A stretch of 64,000 nt of DNA from Nepenthes gracilis (GCA_033239525.1 BSYO01000003.1:1234001-1298000), one strand, 5' to 3'. Positions 47,849 through 59,523 are shown, counted from the stretch's first letter. Translations and numbers: made by a program. The notes: generated by a model not told the origin, from the sequence alone.

Positions 47849-48385
47849 GAAAGCACGTCTATGATTGGTTGCACTAGCAAATGGCTTTTAGTGGTTCGGT
47901 CTTAGGCATGCAAATCCTTATTCTTTATTCATATCCACTTCCTCTTTACTAACCCTTTCCCACTCAAAACAATGAATTAGTGAAGCTCGGGCAAGTCGTA
48001 CCACATGGGTAGCTAATCTATCCCCGAGGCAAATCCCTTTTTTTTTTTTTCCAAGTGGGATGAACTTGTAGCTAACCATCAAAATCAAAATCTACATTTT
48101 AAAACCTTTCAGGCATAAAATGTTTCGGCTGCCGCCAACAAACTTGGGTCACTATACATTGCCTGGTAGCATGAGTACCTTGTGGCGTATTGAATCTTGC
48201 TATTTCACAATCTTGAGTTTTAAATATTATATCATTGAGGAATTCTAACTTGGAAGATCTTATTCATCTAATAGGTGACGTTCTTGTGGGTGAGTGTCCA
48301 TTTCGTTTTTAAGATAGGATAATTCCTTTGAAATCGTCCATTACATTATGGGCAAGGTGACATCAATCCTAACGGCTAGAGTAGA
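47849..48385 (-). pseudogene. CYP81-type P450, copy D, old exon-2 remnant
   Basis: The minus strand gives EFLNDIIFK, then TQDCEIARFNTPQGT, an MPERF-like stretch, YKFIPLGKKKKGICLGDRLATHVVRL and SLIHCFEWERVSKEEVDM. These match CYP-B exon 2 in order. The K-helix ETLR and about 18 residues are deleted, the haem loop contains a poly-A run (48037-48050 poly-T on plus) but keeps its Cys, and the C terminus is lost. It is clearly more diverged than copies A-C, so it is an older duplicate. Confidence 0.82.
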
Positions 48386-49907
48386 CTGTATAGAAAATTG
48401 AATTATTTGATTAGGGAAAAGAACCCAACAAGTAGTTACCATGTGTTCAGAAAATGTGAAATTTTGCTTATTAAAATATTCTTCTAGCTTAAGAAAAACG
48501 TAATATATTGTTTAGTCCTATTATTTGCTAAAGCCATTAAGGCGTCCGCTAGCCAAAACCATCACCTATTTGGAAAACCTAGCCAGACCCACCGATCTTT
48601 CGGCAACAAGGCCATGTGGGCTATGCTGTACGGGACCGACAAAAATTTGTAGGCTGCCCAACAACTGTCATCTCATGATAGGCACGATATGGCTTCAGAA
48701 AAACAGGTTCTAGTATAGCACTAGGCCTTGGTTAAGACAGACTGTGTTGTGCCAGGGCCATGCCAAACTCAACGAGCCAATAAAAACATCTTCAAAACAT
48801 AGGCATATCTCAATAGTTTTCTGTATAATCCCATTTCACTTTTAATCTACTACTCAATCACCAATGTTAAAGTTTGACTTAATTGACACAGTATTTGAAT
48901 GTGGTACTAAAAAGTCTCACGCAGACAAGGCAAACATGAAAATATATTTCATGTGTCTTCTACCAATCCAAAATTTGATTAATTGTACTTGACAACATGG
49001 TAGACTACAAGTAATTTAATAGTTAAGTTTAAGTTGTCGGGATCTTTATAAGATAAATATTAGCAATCAAAGTCACTCCAAGAGTTTGCCAAGTGCATGG
49101 ACCAACCCCTATGGAAGTTGGTGTTTCAAAACATATCACGTGAGGAAGAAAATGAGAAAAGCTTTATAGCAAGGCTTTGATATTTTCATAATAATAGATA
49201 TTTTTCTAAAAAAAATTAGAAAGACCAAAGTCGTAAGAGTATAGACCTACATTTGCTACTCAAAGCAGACAATATGGACTTGAGTTGTTTGATAATTGTA
49301 TTAAAGTTAATCCCAATTGGAGATTTGCCAACACAAATTGGGTTACTTTTGAGTCGTGCCACATGCAACAAGTACATCATTTCTTAAGTAAAGTAGAGCA
49401 TAGGAGTAGATGTTTGGAATCTTATTTCACCTGATATGACGGAACAGTTTTTAAATCCGTTATTAACTTAATTCTGATAATAATCAATCTACTAGTCGAA
49501 TCAAATAAATACATGCCAACATACACAGGATTCACAACACAATGTCACGACATCGTGGCTCCAACAACAAACCAAAATATATTACTTTGCTGAACCTAAA
49601 TTGGGAAGAGGCCTGCTAATATTTTCAGACCTGCGGAAGCATTTTTATAATCCAAATATAATAAGCTTTAACCAAAATATATATCAGCCTTCCTAATTAC
49701 ATAAAAATGCATACACCCAAACCTTTTAACAGATTCAAGGACAACTAACTTATCAAAATACAAATGATGATATCTAAATACATCCTAAGACATCCACAAG
49801 ACATAAACTAAGCACCGACACTCTGCTCATTAGGCATAAACTCGTGCGGATTATATGAAGAGTTAGCAAAAATAGTAAGAAAGTGAGTCAAATACTTAGT
49901 AATACAG

Positions 49908-49941
<34 letters not shown>

Positions 49942-50588
49942 CAGAGAATATGCATACTTTTAATTTAAATACATATCAAAAGAAAAATAAGAATCGTGAT
50001 CGTATGTAAAAACTTAATCGTACACAAAAATTTTCATAATGCATATCCAATTTTCTTATATTTATACTTAGCCAGAAAACATGCTTAAATTTTACTTTTC
50101 TTTGGGAATCAGGGCTAATAGACCTTACTAGCTAAAGGGACGATCGATCGAAATCTGAATTGTATTTGCTTCTATACAATCACAAGCTTTCTCCTCCTAT
50201 TATCGGCCCAGAGGCAGCCCATCTACATTTATATACCCTATAAACTTTGGAAAGAAAAGGGGATGAATTTTATACTAAAGTTTAAATATATCTATGATAA
50301 TAGTACTTTTTCTAAAAAAAACTAGGTAGAATAAAACTAGAAGGGTACAATTTCATACTTACAATTCAAAGTGAACAATACATTATGATATGGACTCGAG
50401 TTATTACATTACCTGGAATGGCATAAATCAGATGCAATCATTAATTGAAACCTCGTGTGGCAATATTTTTTCCAAGGGAACAAGCGTTGGTCCAAGGAAG
50501 AAGGGAATCAATCAACAGTCCAGCATGAACAAAGGAAAAGCATACTGTTATTTTATTTATTTTAATTTAAAACATTGTACAAGTTATA
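48386..50588. other. Intergenic DNA without recognisable genes
   Basis: I see no domain or RNA gene. A (CA)n(TA)n microsatellite lies at about 49908-49941. Confidence 0.5.
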
Positions 50589-51596
50589 TGTAATGTCCAA
50601 TTTTTATTTATAAATTATAACATCATTAATATAATTTTAATTAATTTAAAAATAATTTTATAATTTAAATTTAAGAAAAAAATTTGAATTTAAGAAAGTA
50701 GGTCTATCACTTAATGGGCGTCTGTCTTAAACTCATACGTATTTGAAGTAGAAGTTACATATATGATGTGTAATTTTGGGACGCTAAGACAATTTGAATA
50801 AAATATTGGCGCTTAAACCGCACTTGAAGCAGCGCTTGTGTGCAAATGAGACAAATTAATAGCGCCTAATACGCATCTAATGTAACACTTGTGTGTCAAT
50901 TGTATTTGTAGGCCTTCCCATACGGCTGTTCAATCATTTTGTGGGAAACAAATAGAGAAGAGGGAGAAAGAAATGAAAGAAAGAAAAAGATGAGAGGGAA
51001 AGATGAGGAATGATACTTTTGAGCCTTTTGAAGTTGATATATTAGATTAAATATTTAAATATTAGATAAGATATTTAACATAATTATTTTTAAACATATT
51101 TTTTAGTCTATTTCAAATTTTTTTAATTTTGTTCATATATATTATTTTATTATACATGTATGTCATCTTTGATATTTTAGCTTTGAATATTGTTACATGC
51201 ATATAAATTTTATCAATTATTTTGACATTTTATTGAGTTTTACCAAAATTTTAAAGGATTTTTTTATTTTTTACAGATTAAATAAATATTTTGAGATAAT
51301 ATGTTATATAAAAATATTTATAAAAAAAATTATGAAACTTGTATATTTAGCTTTACATATAGTATTCCATATAAGTATATTGGATTGGATTATATTTTAT
51401 CTCTATATAAATTTACACTTTTTTACAACATGAAAAATTTTAATTTGTACTTTTCTTATAAAGAGAAAAATTTTATAGTTATTATAAAATCTACCATTTG
51501 ATATTATATTAAGAACAATTCCAAAGAATTGAATGTGATTTTGATTCTCTTCTCTCTTCGTGAGTTTTTATATTCTCATAAGGTAGAAATAATAAT

Positions 51597-52338
51597 TGTC
51601 GATTGGCCCAAGACCGCGTAAGGTGTGAGCAGCCCGAGGACATTCTACGCCTGGTTTCAAGAATAAACAACCGCAAGGAAACCTCTCATCCCGTCCGAGA
51701 ACAAGCACAATATGACATATGGTACGCGGACCCATCCAAAGGATAATAAGGCCAGAAAGGGACGAGGACTCTCCCAGATGTCCGAGAATGCCATTCCACC
51801 ACAGTCATCAAAGGGACACGCAACCCATGCGTCACGCCACCACCAAACCTCGAACATGCCTTGTCGCCCAAGATGACATTCCCGAGTAAGGTATGGCGGT
51901 AGCGCCGTTGCTTCCCCGCACACGCCAACATGACATGCGACATAACGAGGTAGGTGGATACCTCTCTGCAGCACCGGCGACCACGTAGACATTTTCAACA
52001 ACCACATTTCTCTATAAATACCCACTTAGAGCCCACAAGAAAAGGGGGGATCTTGGGCCTTCTCTCGACATCTCTTGGGGCATCTATGATCTTCTGAGAT
52101 CTTTCTCTCTAGCCAAAAAAAAAGAGATAAAAGAAGGAAAAGAAAGGGTTCTCTCCCTACTTTGTATTTTGTACACAGCGAACAAACGATAGTGGAAATC
52201 CTTTCTGAGCCAAGCGCCGTGGTTTTTCTCCTCATTTTGAGGAGGTTTTCGCGTAAAAATGCGGTTTTCAACCTCTCTCTTCGACTCCAAACTTCAAACA
52301 CTTATGTTGCTCCGGACCCCGAAAATCGGTACGCAACA
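51597..52338 (+). mobile_element. Solo LTR, 742 bp
   Basis: It starts TGTCGATTGGCCC and ends TACGCAACA. Flanks are ATAAT (51592-51596) and ATACT (52339-52343), a 5-bp target duplication with one mismatch. It has a TATA box (CTCTATAAATACCC, about 52011) followed by CCGTGGTTTTTCTCC...GTTTTCGCGTAAA, the same class of R-region motif as in the 45481 solo LTR. Confidence 0.8.
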
Positions 52339-52973
52339 ATACTTTTTTTGTGGGAAGAATAAGTTTTATAATTATTATAAAGTCCACAATTTGATAGTTT
52401 GTTAACAATTATTGTAAGAAATTGAATAAAAATAATATAATTAGATATCTTAATATATAAGGCATACCTTGGGATTGCGTATGTCATCTACAAGTAGTAA
52501 AAAAATTACATTTGATCCAATTTATAAGAAAAATTTAGAGATGGCCTATCTATGGATATAAATATTAGTTTTGGCCTAAAATTATAAGAGTATTAGTAAT
52601 CCTTCATCAAAATTAATCTTTTAATTATTAATTCTCATACTTTGTGTGTTTTGAATTTTCAAAATTTTTACTTGTATTATATTTAGTATTTCAAAATATT
52701 TGATCTTTAAAACATTTCTTGAGCTTTCAGAATTATAATATTTGGATATTTGAGCCTTTTAAAACGATTTGAGCTTTTGGAAAGATTTCTTACTATTTGG
52801 ACCATTTAATATTTGTATAGAAATTATAAATTTTATGTACGAAATACTTTTGGATATTTGATATTTGAATAATGGGCATTTGAACCTTTGACATATTTAG
52901 ATCATTTTATGGATTAGATTTCTCACATATTTTATTATTTTTTGTTATTTTATTATGTTTTATTAGACATATA

Positions 52974-52976
<3 letters not shown>

Positions 52977-53031
<55 letters not shown>
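52977..53031. repeat. (TA)n microsatellite
   Basis: About 25 uninterrupted TA units, just left of the 5.1-kb element. Confidence 0.95.
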
Positions 53032-53036
<5 letters not shown>

Positions 53037-53121
53037 AAATATTATACTTATAATGTTCACCTATTTTCTAATTCTTTTAAATTAGCAGATATTGAATACT
53101 TGTAGAGATTTAGTCAGTATT
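53029..53121 (+). repeat. 93-bp direct repeat flanking the 5.1-kb element, left copy
   Basis: Identical to 58213-58305 except for one base (GTTCACC versus GTTCTCC). It runs from TATATATTTGTTAAAT to GAGATTTAGTCAG. Confidence 0.9.
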
Positions 53122-53149
53122 TGCGTTCAGTTCCAGGGGACTTACTTTA

Positions 53150-53770
53150 TGGCGAGAGATGCGGGGACACGTTGAGGACGTCCCGCGGATCTCTCGGGAA
53201 GGATCGCCGATCGGGGTGTTGGATCCAGGGGTCCAACACGGCCGATATGTGCGGTGCGTCCGGTCAATCCGTGATTAGCCGTAAACCAAGTGGGTAATGT
53301 GTTGGACACGGGATGAGGATTGAGACGGGATGTTTTAAGTGGAAAACCTCCTCTTGAATAGGGAGGAAAAACCACTAGGCTCGGGGGGCTGTAAAGAGCT
53401 TCACTATATGGGTTGAAGATTTTTGCGAGTACGGTTGTGAGGTTAATCCCTTCCCTATCTCGCGTTTGTGTTTATCTCTAAAGGAAGCCTTTTACAGCCT
53501 TTTCTCTTTGAGAAGTTGAGCGTGGAGAGGGGAAGCGCTGTTTGGAGCTTTAGGGCTCAGAAAGCTCTCTCCCTTGAAAGGAGGTCTTGTTGTGTATTTA
53601 TAGTGGCGGGCCATTGGGGAGTGGACACGTGGCGTCCATCCATCCGGCCCGGTTGAGTTGAGGCTGGTCCACCTTTGGCCTCCTTTAATGCGGTGACGTG
53701 TGGAGAGTGGCATGCGGGCCAGGCGCCGCTGCACCTTTGAGTGTGTCGGTGTGTGCGAGTCGGATATGCA
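53150..53770 (-). repeat. Left LTR-like segment of the 5.1-kb element
   Basis: The longer of the two copies. TATAAATA (minus) is at about 53595-53602. The copy at 57745-58212 is colinear but lacks many short stretches. Confidence 0.7.
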
Positions 53771-54509
53771 CTTAATTTGACTATGTGTTCTATTGATACG
53801 GCGACTCGCGATAGTTGCGAGCTTTCTTGAAGCCGTAGTAGCTAGCCCCCAGCATTCTCGGTCGCGGACGGACGGTTCTCGTGCAGTCATAAGACTCCTT
53901 GTAAGCTCGGGTTTGTGAGGAGATAACGGCTCTTGTGGGGTCCTCGGGAAAAGTCCGAGAGATTCTCCCTGGCCGCTCGGACAGTGCGAAACCTCTTGGG
54001 CTCTCGGCCCTTGGGCTTGTGACTTGGAACATCTGGTCTCTTCTGCTTGTGGGAGTGGGGCTTCTTTCTTGGGCCGTGCTTTTATGGGCCTTCAAATGAC
54101 ATAGCCCCCATGCCAAAGGATCAAGGGTTCTCGGTCGTTTGGCATGAAGTCGTCGTCTATTTGGAGATGTCGGTCGTCCAGAGCGTGTGTCCTGAGTGGC
54201 GAGCTCTGTGTTGACCTTGGCGGTGGTTGTCTCGGACTTCTTACGCGCCCGCCCGTTTCACTTTCTCTTTGGAGCATTAAATCGTGGTATCCTGATGCGA
54301 TGTGGCGCGCGATCATTAGGAAGGAAAGAGACTTAGGCGAATGCTTTGTCGGACGCGTGTGAGGGTAATGAGTACGTTTTTAGTACTCTAGGGTTTATTT
54401 TGCCTTTGGTCTTTTCATCTTGGCGCTTTGTTTTCCGTTTCCTTAACCCGTTTAACCGTTTCCTCTTTCTTCCTTTGTTCACATGGCGCACAGGTGAGAA
54501 ACATTGCCT

Positions 54510-55544
54510 CCACGGTGACGCTTGATAAGCTCACGGAGATCCGAGCTCGGTGCAGATCACGAGTCCATGGCTATGATGATTAGGCGCCGCATGATAGGGC
54601 GATGTACCCTCAAGATGGCTTTATCACCGTTTATGAGGCCCATCTTAAAGGCGGGCTACGGTTATCCATTCCGGTGGATCTTTATGACATTATGAGGGCG
54701 CTTGGCGTGCCTCTCACCAGGCTTCAACCGAATGCGATGAGGTATCTGGTATCCTTGTGCGTCTTCTTCCGATGTCATGAGAGGCTCTTAACTGCTCTTA
54801 CGGTCGAATTCGCTTTACTGAGAACCTTGTTGGATCATGATGACTCCGTCCAGGAATTTTCTTCGCTATGTGGTGGCAACCCACGATTCCACGAGGGGTT
54901 GGAAGGGACAAGTTCTTCTTCCTTGGCGTTTTTGAGCCTTTGGGCCATCCAATACATGGGGGAAGGTGGCTAGCGATCTCTGTCCCGACCCCTCAGGGGG
55001 GGCGGAAGAAATGAAGGCGCATACGGACTTGGTCTTTGGCAATTGGACCTTCCATTTGAGCAAAAAATTCGGGAGGCCCAGTGGGAAGCGCGGGACGAGG
55101 CTCCCGCCCGGTTCTCTCAGGGGCCCAGGGGACCCGTGCAGCGCTCCGAGTGATGATGAGGATTTTGATATCGAGGACATGAGCGATGATGGCGTGGGGC
55201 GCTTCTCTGTCTACGAGATCGGGCGGAGCTCTTTTGAGTCCTCGAGGCCGGGAGGTCTCGCCTTCACTTCCTTGCTAATATCTCGGCCAGAGCCTCCAGA
55301 GCTGGCAGGCGGAGCAGAGCTTCTGAATCCCGGACCTCTTGTGATGATGATGATGAACGGCGTTCCTCGATCAAGAGGTAAGGAGGGGGGGCCTCTCTTA
55401 GGGGCCCTCGGGATCTGGCGGTCTCGCCTTCGCTTCATGCTAATCCTCTATTACGCCCGCGGAGATTCTTCCTCGAGTGCGCGGTCCTCGGACATTACCC
55501 CCGGTGATGACTTTGTTCCGCGCTCTGTTACTTTGCACTGGTGA
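54510..55544 (+). pseudogene. 'Putative gypsy type transposon' (Transposase_28-like) ORF, degraded
   Basis: The plus frame gives TLDKLTEIRARCRS, an in-frame TAG (about 54580), then DGFITVYEAHLKGGLRLSIPVDL, LGVPLTRLQPNAMRYLVSLCVFFRC. This resembles the plant domain with VYE..L..G.R.P.......L...G..P.QL.PNAWR.L. A stop follows at 54971-54973. A Ser/Asp/Glu-rich low-complexity stretch (SDDEDFDIEDMSDD) is open in another frame to 55544. It is opposite in strand to the element's LTR promoter. Function is unknown. Confidence 0.55.
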
Positions 55545-57149
55545 CGTCTCGGGCGGGATTAATCATCCTCCCAGGGGCATAGAGGGCGGGAGTGCCGTGA
55601 GGGATTACGAGAGGGAATGTCGGTGAAATGGTCAGGGAAATGGTGGAGGTCGTGGATTTGAGTGTTTGACCCTTACAGGCGTCTTGTTGTTTATAGTCGG
55701 CGGTTGCTGAGGCCCTTAGGCGGCCCGACTTCGAGGCGGACTTTCAGTGGCTTTGTTTGAGTATTATCGGCGGCGCCCGTGCAGGCTTGGAGCGGCCCAA
55801 GAGTCAGAGTCCCCGTGGAATGTGGCCCAGGGGATGACCCTCTCGTTTCTAAGGTAGCCGTCGCATTCTTCCTTTATTTACCTTTTATTGTTCATGCCTT
55901 GATGAACTTTCTTGTGGCGGCTCGAGCTTGATAAAGGTCTCAGCGGGCTAGTGGGAGTGATTGCTCGATCCTGCTGGAAGTGAGGTCCTCGAATGCGCTC
56001 GTGGCTGCTTGGCGGAGGCGGAGCTAGGCAAAGGAGAAGATTGCTTCTCTTGAGGCTGCACAAGATCTGCGGCTTGGTGAGCCTCCTTCGAGAAACGGAT
56101 CCTTTCCCGGGAGGAGAAGTTGAGTCCGGAAGATTCTTGAGATGGCTCCTGTCTTTGGGCCGTGATTCGAGGATGGTGTTCGCATAGTGGCGCGATTGAT
56201 CGCCGTGGTTCCTGTGCCGTCCTCGATCCCGGGAATCTTTGGTGCCTTGAGCATGGAAGACTTGTGCGGCGTCGATGGCGGAGCCTTTCCAGCCCTCCTC
56301 GGGCGGGGCGGCAATGAACCTCTTATGAGGAGGTGGTTGCAGGTGGAGCGAGGCAGGATCTTCGGGAGCTCACGAGGCTCGAGGAAGAGGCCGGCGTCAC
56401 TCCTTGACATCTTGCCTCCTTGCTCTTTATTTTGTTTTTGTTTTGTCACACTTGAGAAAATCCTCTTTTTGTGAATATGACTTAATATATAAGACGTTCC
56501 TTTTTGTGTCTTGTTCGTTCGTGTTTTTTTTTTTGCGGCGCGTTGCTCAGCGCCTAACTTTTTGTTCCAAGCCGGGCGACCTCCTTCAGACGTTTGACCC
56601 TTCGCCCTTTTGGACTTGGGCGTGCAGCCTTTTAAGGGACTTCTAGCTCTTAGCCTCCTGAGTGTATTCTTGTCGCCCGGTCTCTAGGACCGTTTAGTGT
56701 GATGAGTTACGGAGTTCGACCTCGAGGCCCGGCCTGCCGGGACCGCTCGGGTCCATGATCGAGTTTTGTAATGACCTCGGGGCCGGCCTCGGGGCCAGAA
56801 GTTTTTTAATGACCCGGCGGAGATGGGGGCTCGTATGGCCAGGATTTTGTAATGACCTCGAGGCCGGCTTTATGGGGCCTCTCGGTCGCTGTTGAGGGAT
56901 CGATCCTAATTTTATGGGTAATGACCTGGGAAGTTTTTGTAATGACCTCAAAAATTAGTTTTGTTTGTTGAATGCCCATGAGTTCTTTGTTGCTTCATTG
57001 CTAGGTCTTAATCATTTGTAAGGGTAAAAATGCACGTTTTATTAATGTATATTTTTCTTATATTGAGTGGCCTCAGACTTTTGTCCTTTTTCTCGTTTTC
57101 TTCCCTCTCTTTTTTTTTTTTTTTAGTCGCGCTATTATGGCCTTGCCCT
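55545..57149. other. Internal non-coding part of the 5.1-kb element
   Basis: GC-rich sequence with short open frames on both strands and no recognised domain. It includes several GTAATGACCTCGAGGCCGG-like repeats at 56760-56960. Confidence 0.5.
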
Positions 57150-58212
57150 TGAGTTATTAATTCTCATACTTTGGGTGTCTTCGCGAGGAAGTGGTGATAT
57201 CCTTTCAAAATTTTTGGAGCTTCTTGTATCCTATATTTAGTATTTCGGTACTCCCATTGGTCACCTCCCTAGGGTTCTTGGCCTTGGGTCATCTTAGGAA
57301 CTCTTCGTTAAAATGCCTCGAGATGTTTCTTGAGTGTCTTTTTCCCCGAGGACCATCCGCTCGGGTTTATCGTGCCAGAGGCGGTCAGCCGGGTTTGGGC
57401 GCTCGCCCTTCTCCTTCCCTTTTGAGCCTGAGTTTAGCCTTTTGAGGCCTTGGGTCCCAAAGACGGTCATTTGAGAGGTAATCCCTCAGCCTGAGCCCCC
57501 TTCTTGATGGGGCTAGACTCATGGATTTATTTTTGTTTGAGCGCCAGTATGGCGCGAAAGATTTCTTGGAGGCTTATTTGGTCCACCACCTATTCGGTCT
57601 AGCTTATCCTGCCGCCTAGATGGGAGGCACGTCGTCGTGGCGGTCCTCTCCTAGTGGATTTGAACATCCTTGGGCGTTGCTTGTTGTTGGGGGTGGGAAG
57701 CGCTTAGTTTTGTTCTTCCTTTCCATGAGACGAGGCGCCAATGTTTTTGGATAGAGATGCGGGGACACGTTGGCGTCCTGCCAGGATCTCGGGAAGGATG
57801 ATCGGGGTGTTGGATCAAGGGGTCCAACACGGCGGGATATATGCGAGTGTGTCGAACCTTTGACAAGTGGGTGATGTGTTGGACACGAGATGAGGATTCG
57901 GGATGTTTTAGTGGAAAACCTCCTCTTGAATAGGGAGGATAGGCTCGGGGCTCACTTCATTTATATGGGTTGAAGATTTTTTATTATCTCTCGCGTTTTG
58001 TGTTTATCTTTTTAGCCTTTTACTTCTTTGAGAAGTTGAGCGTGGAGAGGAAGCGCTTTTAGCTTTAGGGCTCGAGTTGTGAGACAGCTCTCTCCCTTGA
58101 AAGGAGGTCTTGTTGTGTATTTATAGTGGCAGGGCCATTTGGATGGACATATAGTGGCCATTTGGCCTCCTTTAATACGGTGGCGTGTAGTGGCATACCT
58201 TTAGTGTGTCGG
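57150..58212. other. Mosaic interval, possible assembly chimera, including the right LTR-like segment
   Basis: 57150-57600 contains, in order, short pieces of 52620-52810 (TTATTAATTCTCATACTTTG, TTTCAAAATTTTT, ATATTTAGTATTTC, GTTTCTTGAG-like, AAAGATTTCTT) separated by GC-rich text. 57745-58212 is a shortened version of 53150-53770. Confidence 0.6.
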
Positions 58213-58305
58213 TGTATATATTTGTTAAATATTATACTTATAATGTTCTCCTATTTTCTAATTCTTTTAAATTAGCAGATATTGAATACTTGTAGAGATT
58301 TAGTC
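58213..58305 (+). repeat. 93-bp direct repeat flanking the 5.1-kb element, right copy
   Basis: The copy of 53029-53121 with one difference. AT-rich LTR-like sequence continues to 58717 with no gene. Confidence 0.9.
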
Positions 58306-58689
58306 AGAATATATTTAAAGAATTTGGTCATTTATGTTTTATATTTAGATTTACATTTGAGATTTATATTTGAGGATTGATATATAATACGATTATTGCA
58401 ATTTGTTTATATTTGAAATTATTGTGTTAGTTGGGTTTGCACGGGTTTTATATTATAATAGTTTGAATTTGTCAATACTTTTCCTAACGGATATTTAGGA
58501 TATGAACAAGTTAATATATTTTATTTTAGAGATCGAACAGGATTAGTTCGGTTAGATCCTATATTTTATTAGAATTTGTAATTATTCTACTATTTGGTCT
58601 TTGGGTTCGGGGTGTACAACCCGACTTTGAGAATGTCTGAAATTTTAATTATGACGGATTATTATTTGGAATATTTATTTAACTATTAC

Positions 58690-59034
58690 CTACTCGAGCC
58701 GAAGTCGAGGCATTACATCTCGAGATAAGAATGCTGGGATGTAAAGCATGGGATGGGTGAGGAAGGGCGTCTCCAGAAAAGTCATCACCAGCAACCGGCG
58801 TGCCAACCGGGCATCCGACAACCTCTCCTTTAATCTGCCTTGCTCTGGAAGGGTACAAGGAAGGACAGATGGATGAGCCTGCAAACAACACGAGGTGCAG
58901 GAAGTGGATGACTGATCCACAGTAGCGACTTTCCCCCTGGTCTTGGCAAGGAGAACGTTACTAGGCCGGGTGAGTCGATCAACTCCTTGTATCTGACAGT
59001 ATGAAGATACATGAAGAAATAGAACGGAAGGCAT
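58690..59034 (-). CDS. Unidentified 114-codon open frame in a GC-richer block (doubtful)
   Basis: The frame begins MPSVLFLHVSSYCQIQG and stops near 58690. All three minus frames are open over parts of the block, so openness alone is weak evidence. I do not recognise the protein in any frame. The GC content differs from the surrounding AT-rich DNA, which suggests an exon relic or retroelement piece. Confidence 0.15.
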   Translation of the reverse strand: MPSVLFLHVSSYCQIQGVDRLTRPSNVLLAKTRGKVATVDQSSTSCTSCCLQAHPSVLPCTLPEQGRLKERLSDARLARRLLVMTFLETPFLTHPMLYIPAFLSRDVMPRLRLE

Positions 59035-59431
59035 TAGAATAGGGCCCTTGAGGAAAAATTTTAAGATGGCTTATAGAAAAACTAAAGAATGTAGCAAACA
59101 CAAAGATGTGTAGATATATGATAATGTAATGACAAGTTACGGTTTACAAATGCAAACTGAAAAAATTCCAATTGAAATAAGCTAACATCAGGTAAAATTA
59201 GGCTCGCGTCCTCAACTGTTTTCTTTAGGTTTAGTACAACCTGCTAAAGTTACTAAAATGAGGCCCCTTCACGTTAATATGGAGGCCCCAGTCCAAAAAT
59301 GATAGCCTCTTTGATCGATAGTACAACTATAATCTCTCAAGTTGCATGCCCATGAACTAGGTTTCATGCTTTAACTGATTTCATTATTCAACAACTAGTA
59401 CATCTTATGAGGTAATTGGCCCCGTAAGCTT

Positions 59432-59523
59432 TCAATTGTTCCACTTAATTTTAAGTGCTGCAGGAGCACCCAGACCATCATCGTCCAATACAGACATGAA
59501 ATGAGGAATTCCTTTCAATGCAC
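59432..59523 (-). CDS. Probable terminal exon of an unidentified gene
   Basis: On the minus strand a pyrimidine-rich stretch ending GGCTGTTTTGTAG is followed by a 92-base open segment. With a phase-1 entry it encodes ALKGIPHFMSVLDDDGLG, then APAALKIKWNN and TGA. The amino-acid composition looks protein-like. I could not assign a family and found no upstream exon in the window. It cannot be spliced in frame directly to the cytochrome b5 exon at 61385. Confidence 0.35.

Larger units (their letters stand above)
53122..58212 (-). mobile_element. Large non-autonomous LTR element (Tat-like LARD candidate) with antisense ORF
   Basis: Related terminal segments lie at 53150-53770 and 57745-58212. Each carries GAGATGCGGGGACACGTTG, GGTCCAACACGG and CTCCTCTTGAATAGGGAGG. 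On the minus strand each has CACTATAAATACACAAC and, downstream, TTTTCCTCCCTATTC...GAGGTTTTCCAC, so LTR transcription runs leftward. No gag or pol is visible. The only recognisable ORF is on the plus strand. A short degenerate repeat (GTAATGACCTCG.GGCCGG) occurs at 56760-56960. Confidence 0.65.
50589..58717. mobile_element. Gypsy-type LTR debris, TGTAATG...CATTACA, split by two insertions
   Basis: It begins TGTAATGTCC and a complementary end CATTACA occurs at 58711-58717. Without the solo LTR (51597-52338) and the 5.1-kb element (53122-58212), about 2.3 kb of AT-rich LTR-like sequence remains. Its start matches 41109. Flanks do not show an obvious target duplication, so the limits are uncertain. 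Confidence 0.4.

Noticed and set aside
51657..52301. Minus-strand frames over the 51597 solo LTR
   Set aside because: They are antisense to the LTR promoter, have no known domain, and end with the LTR.
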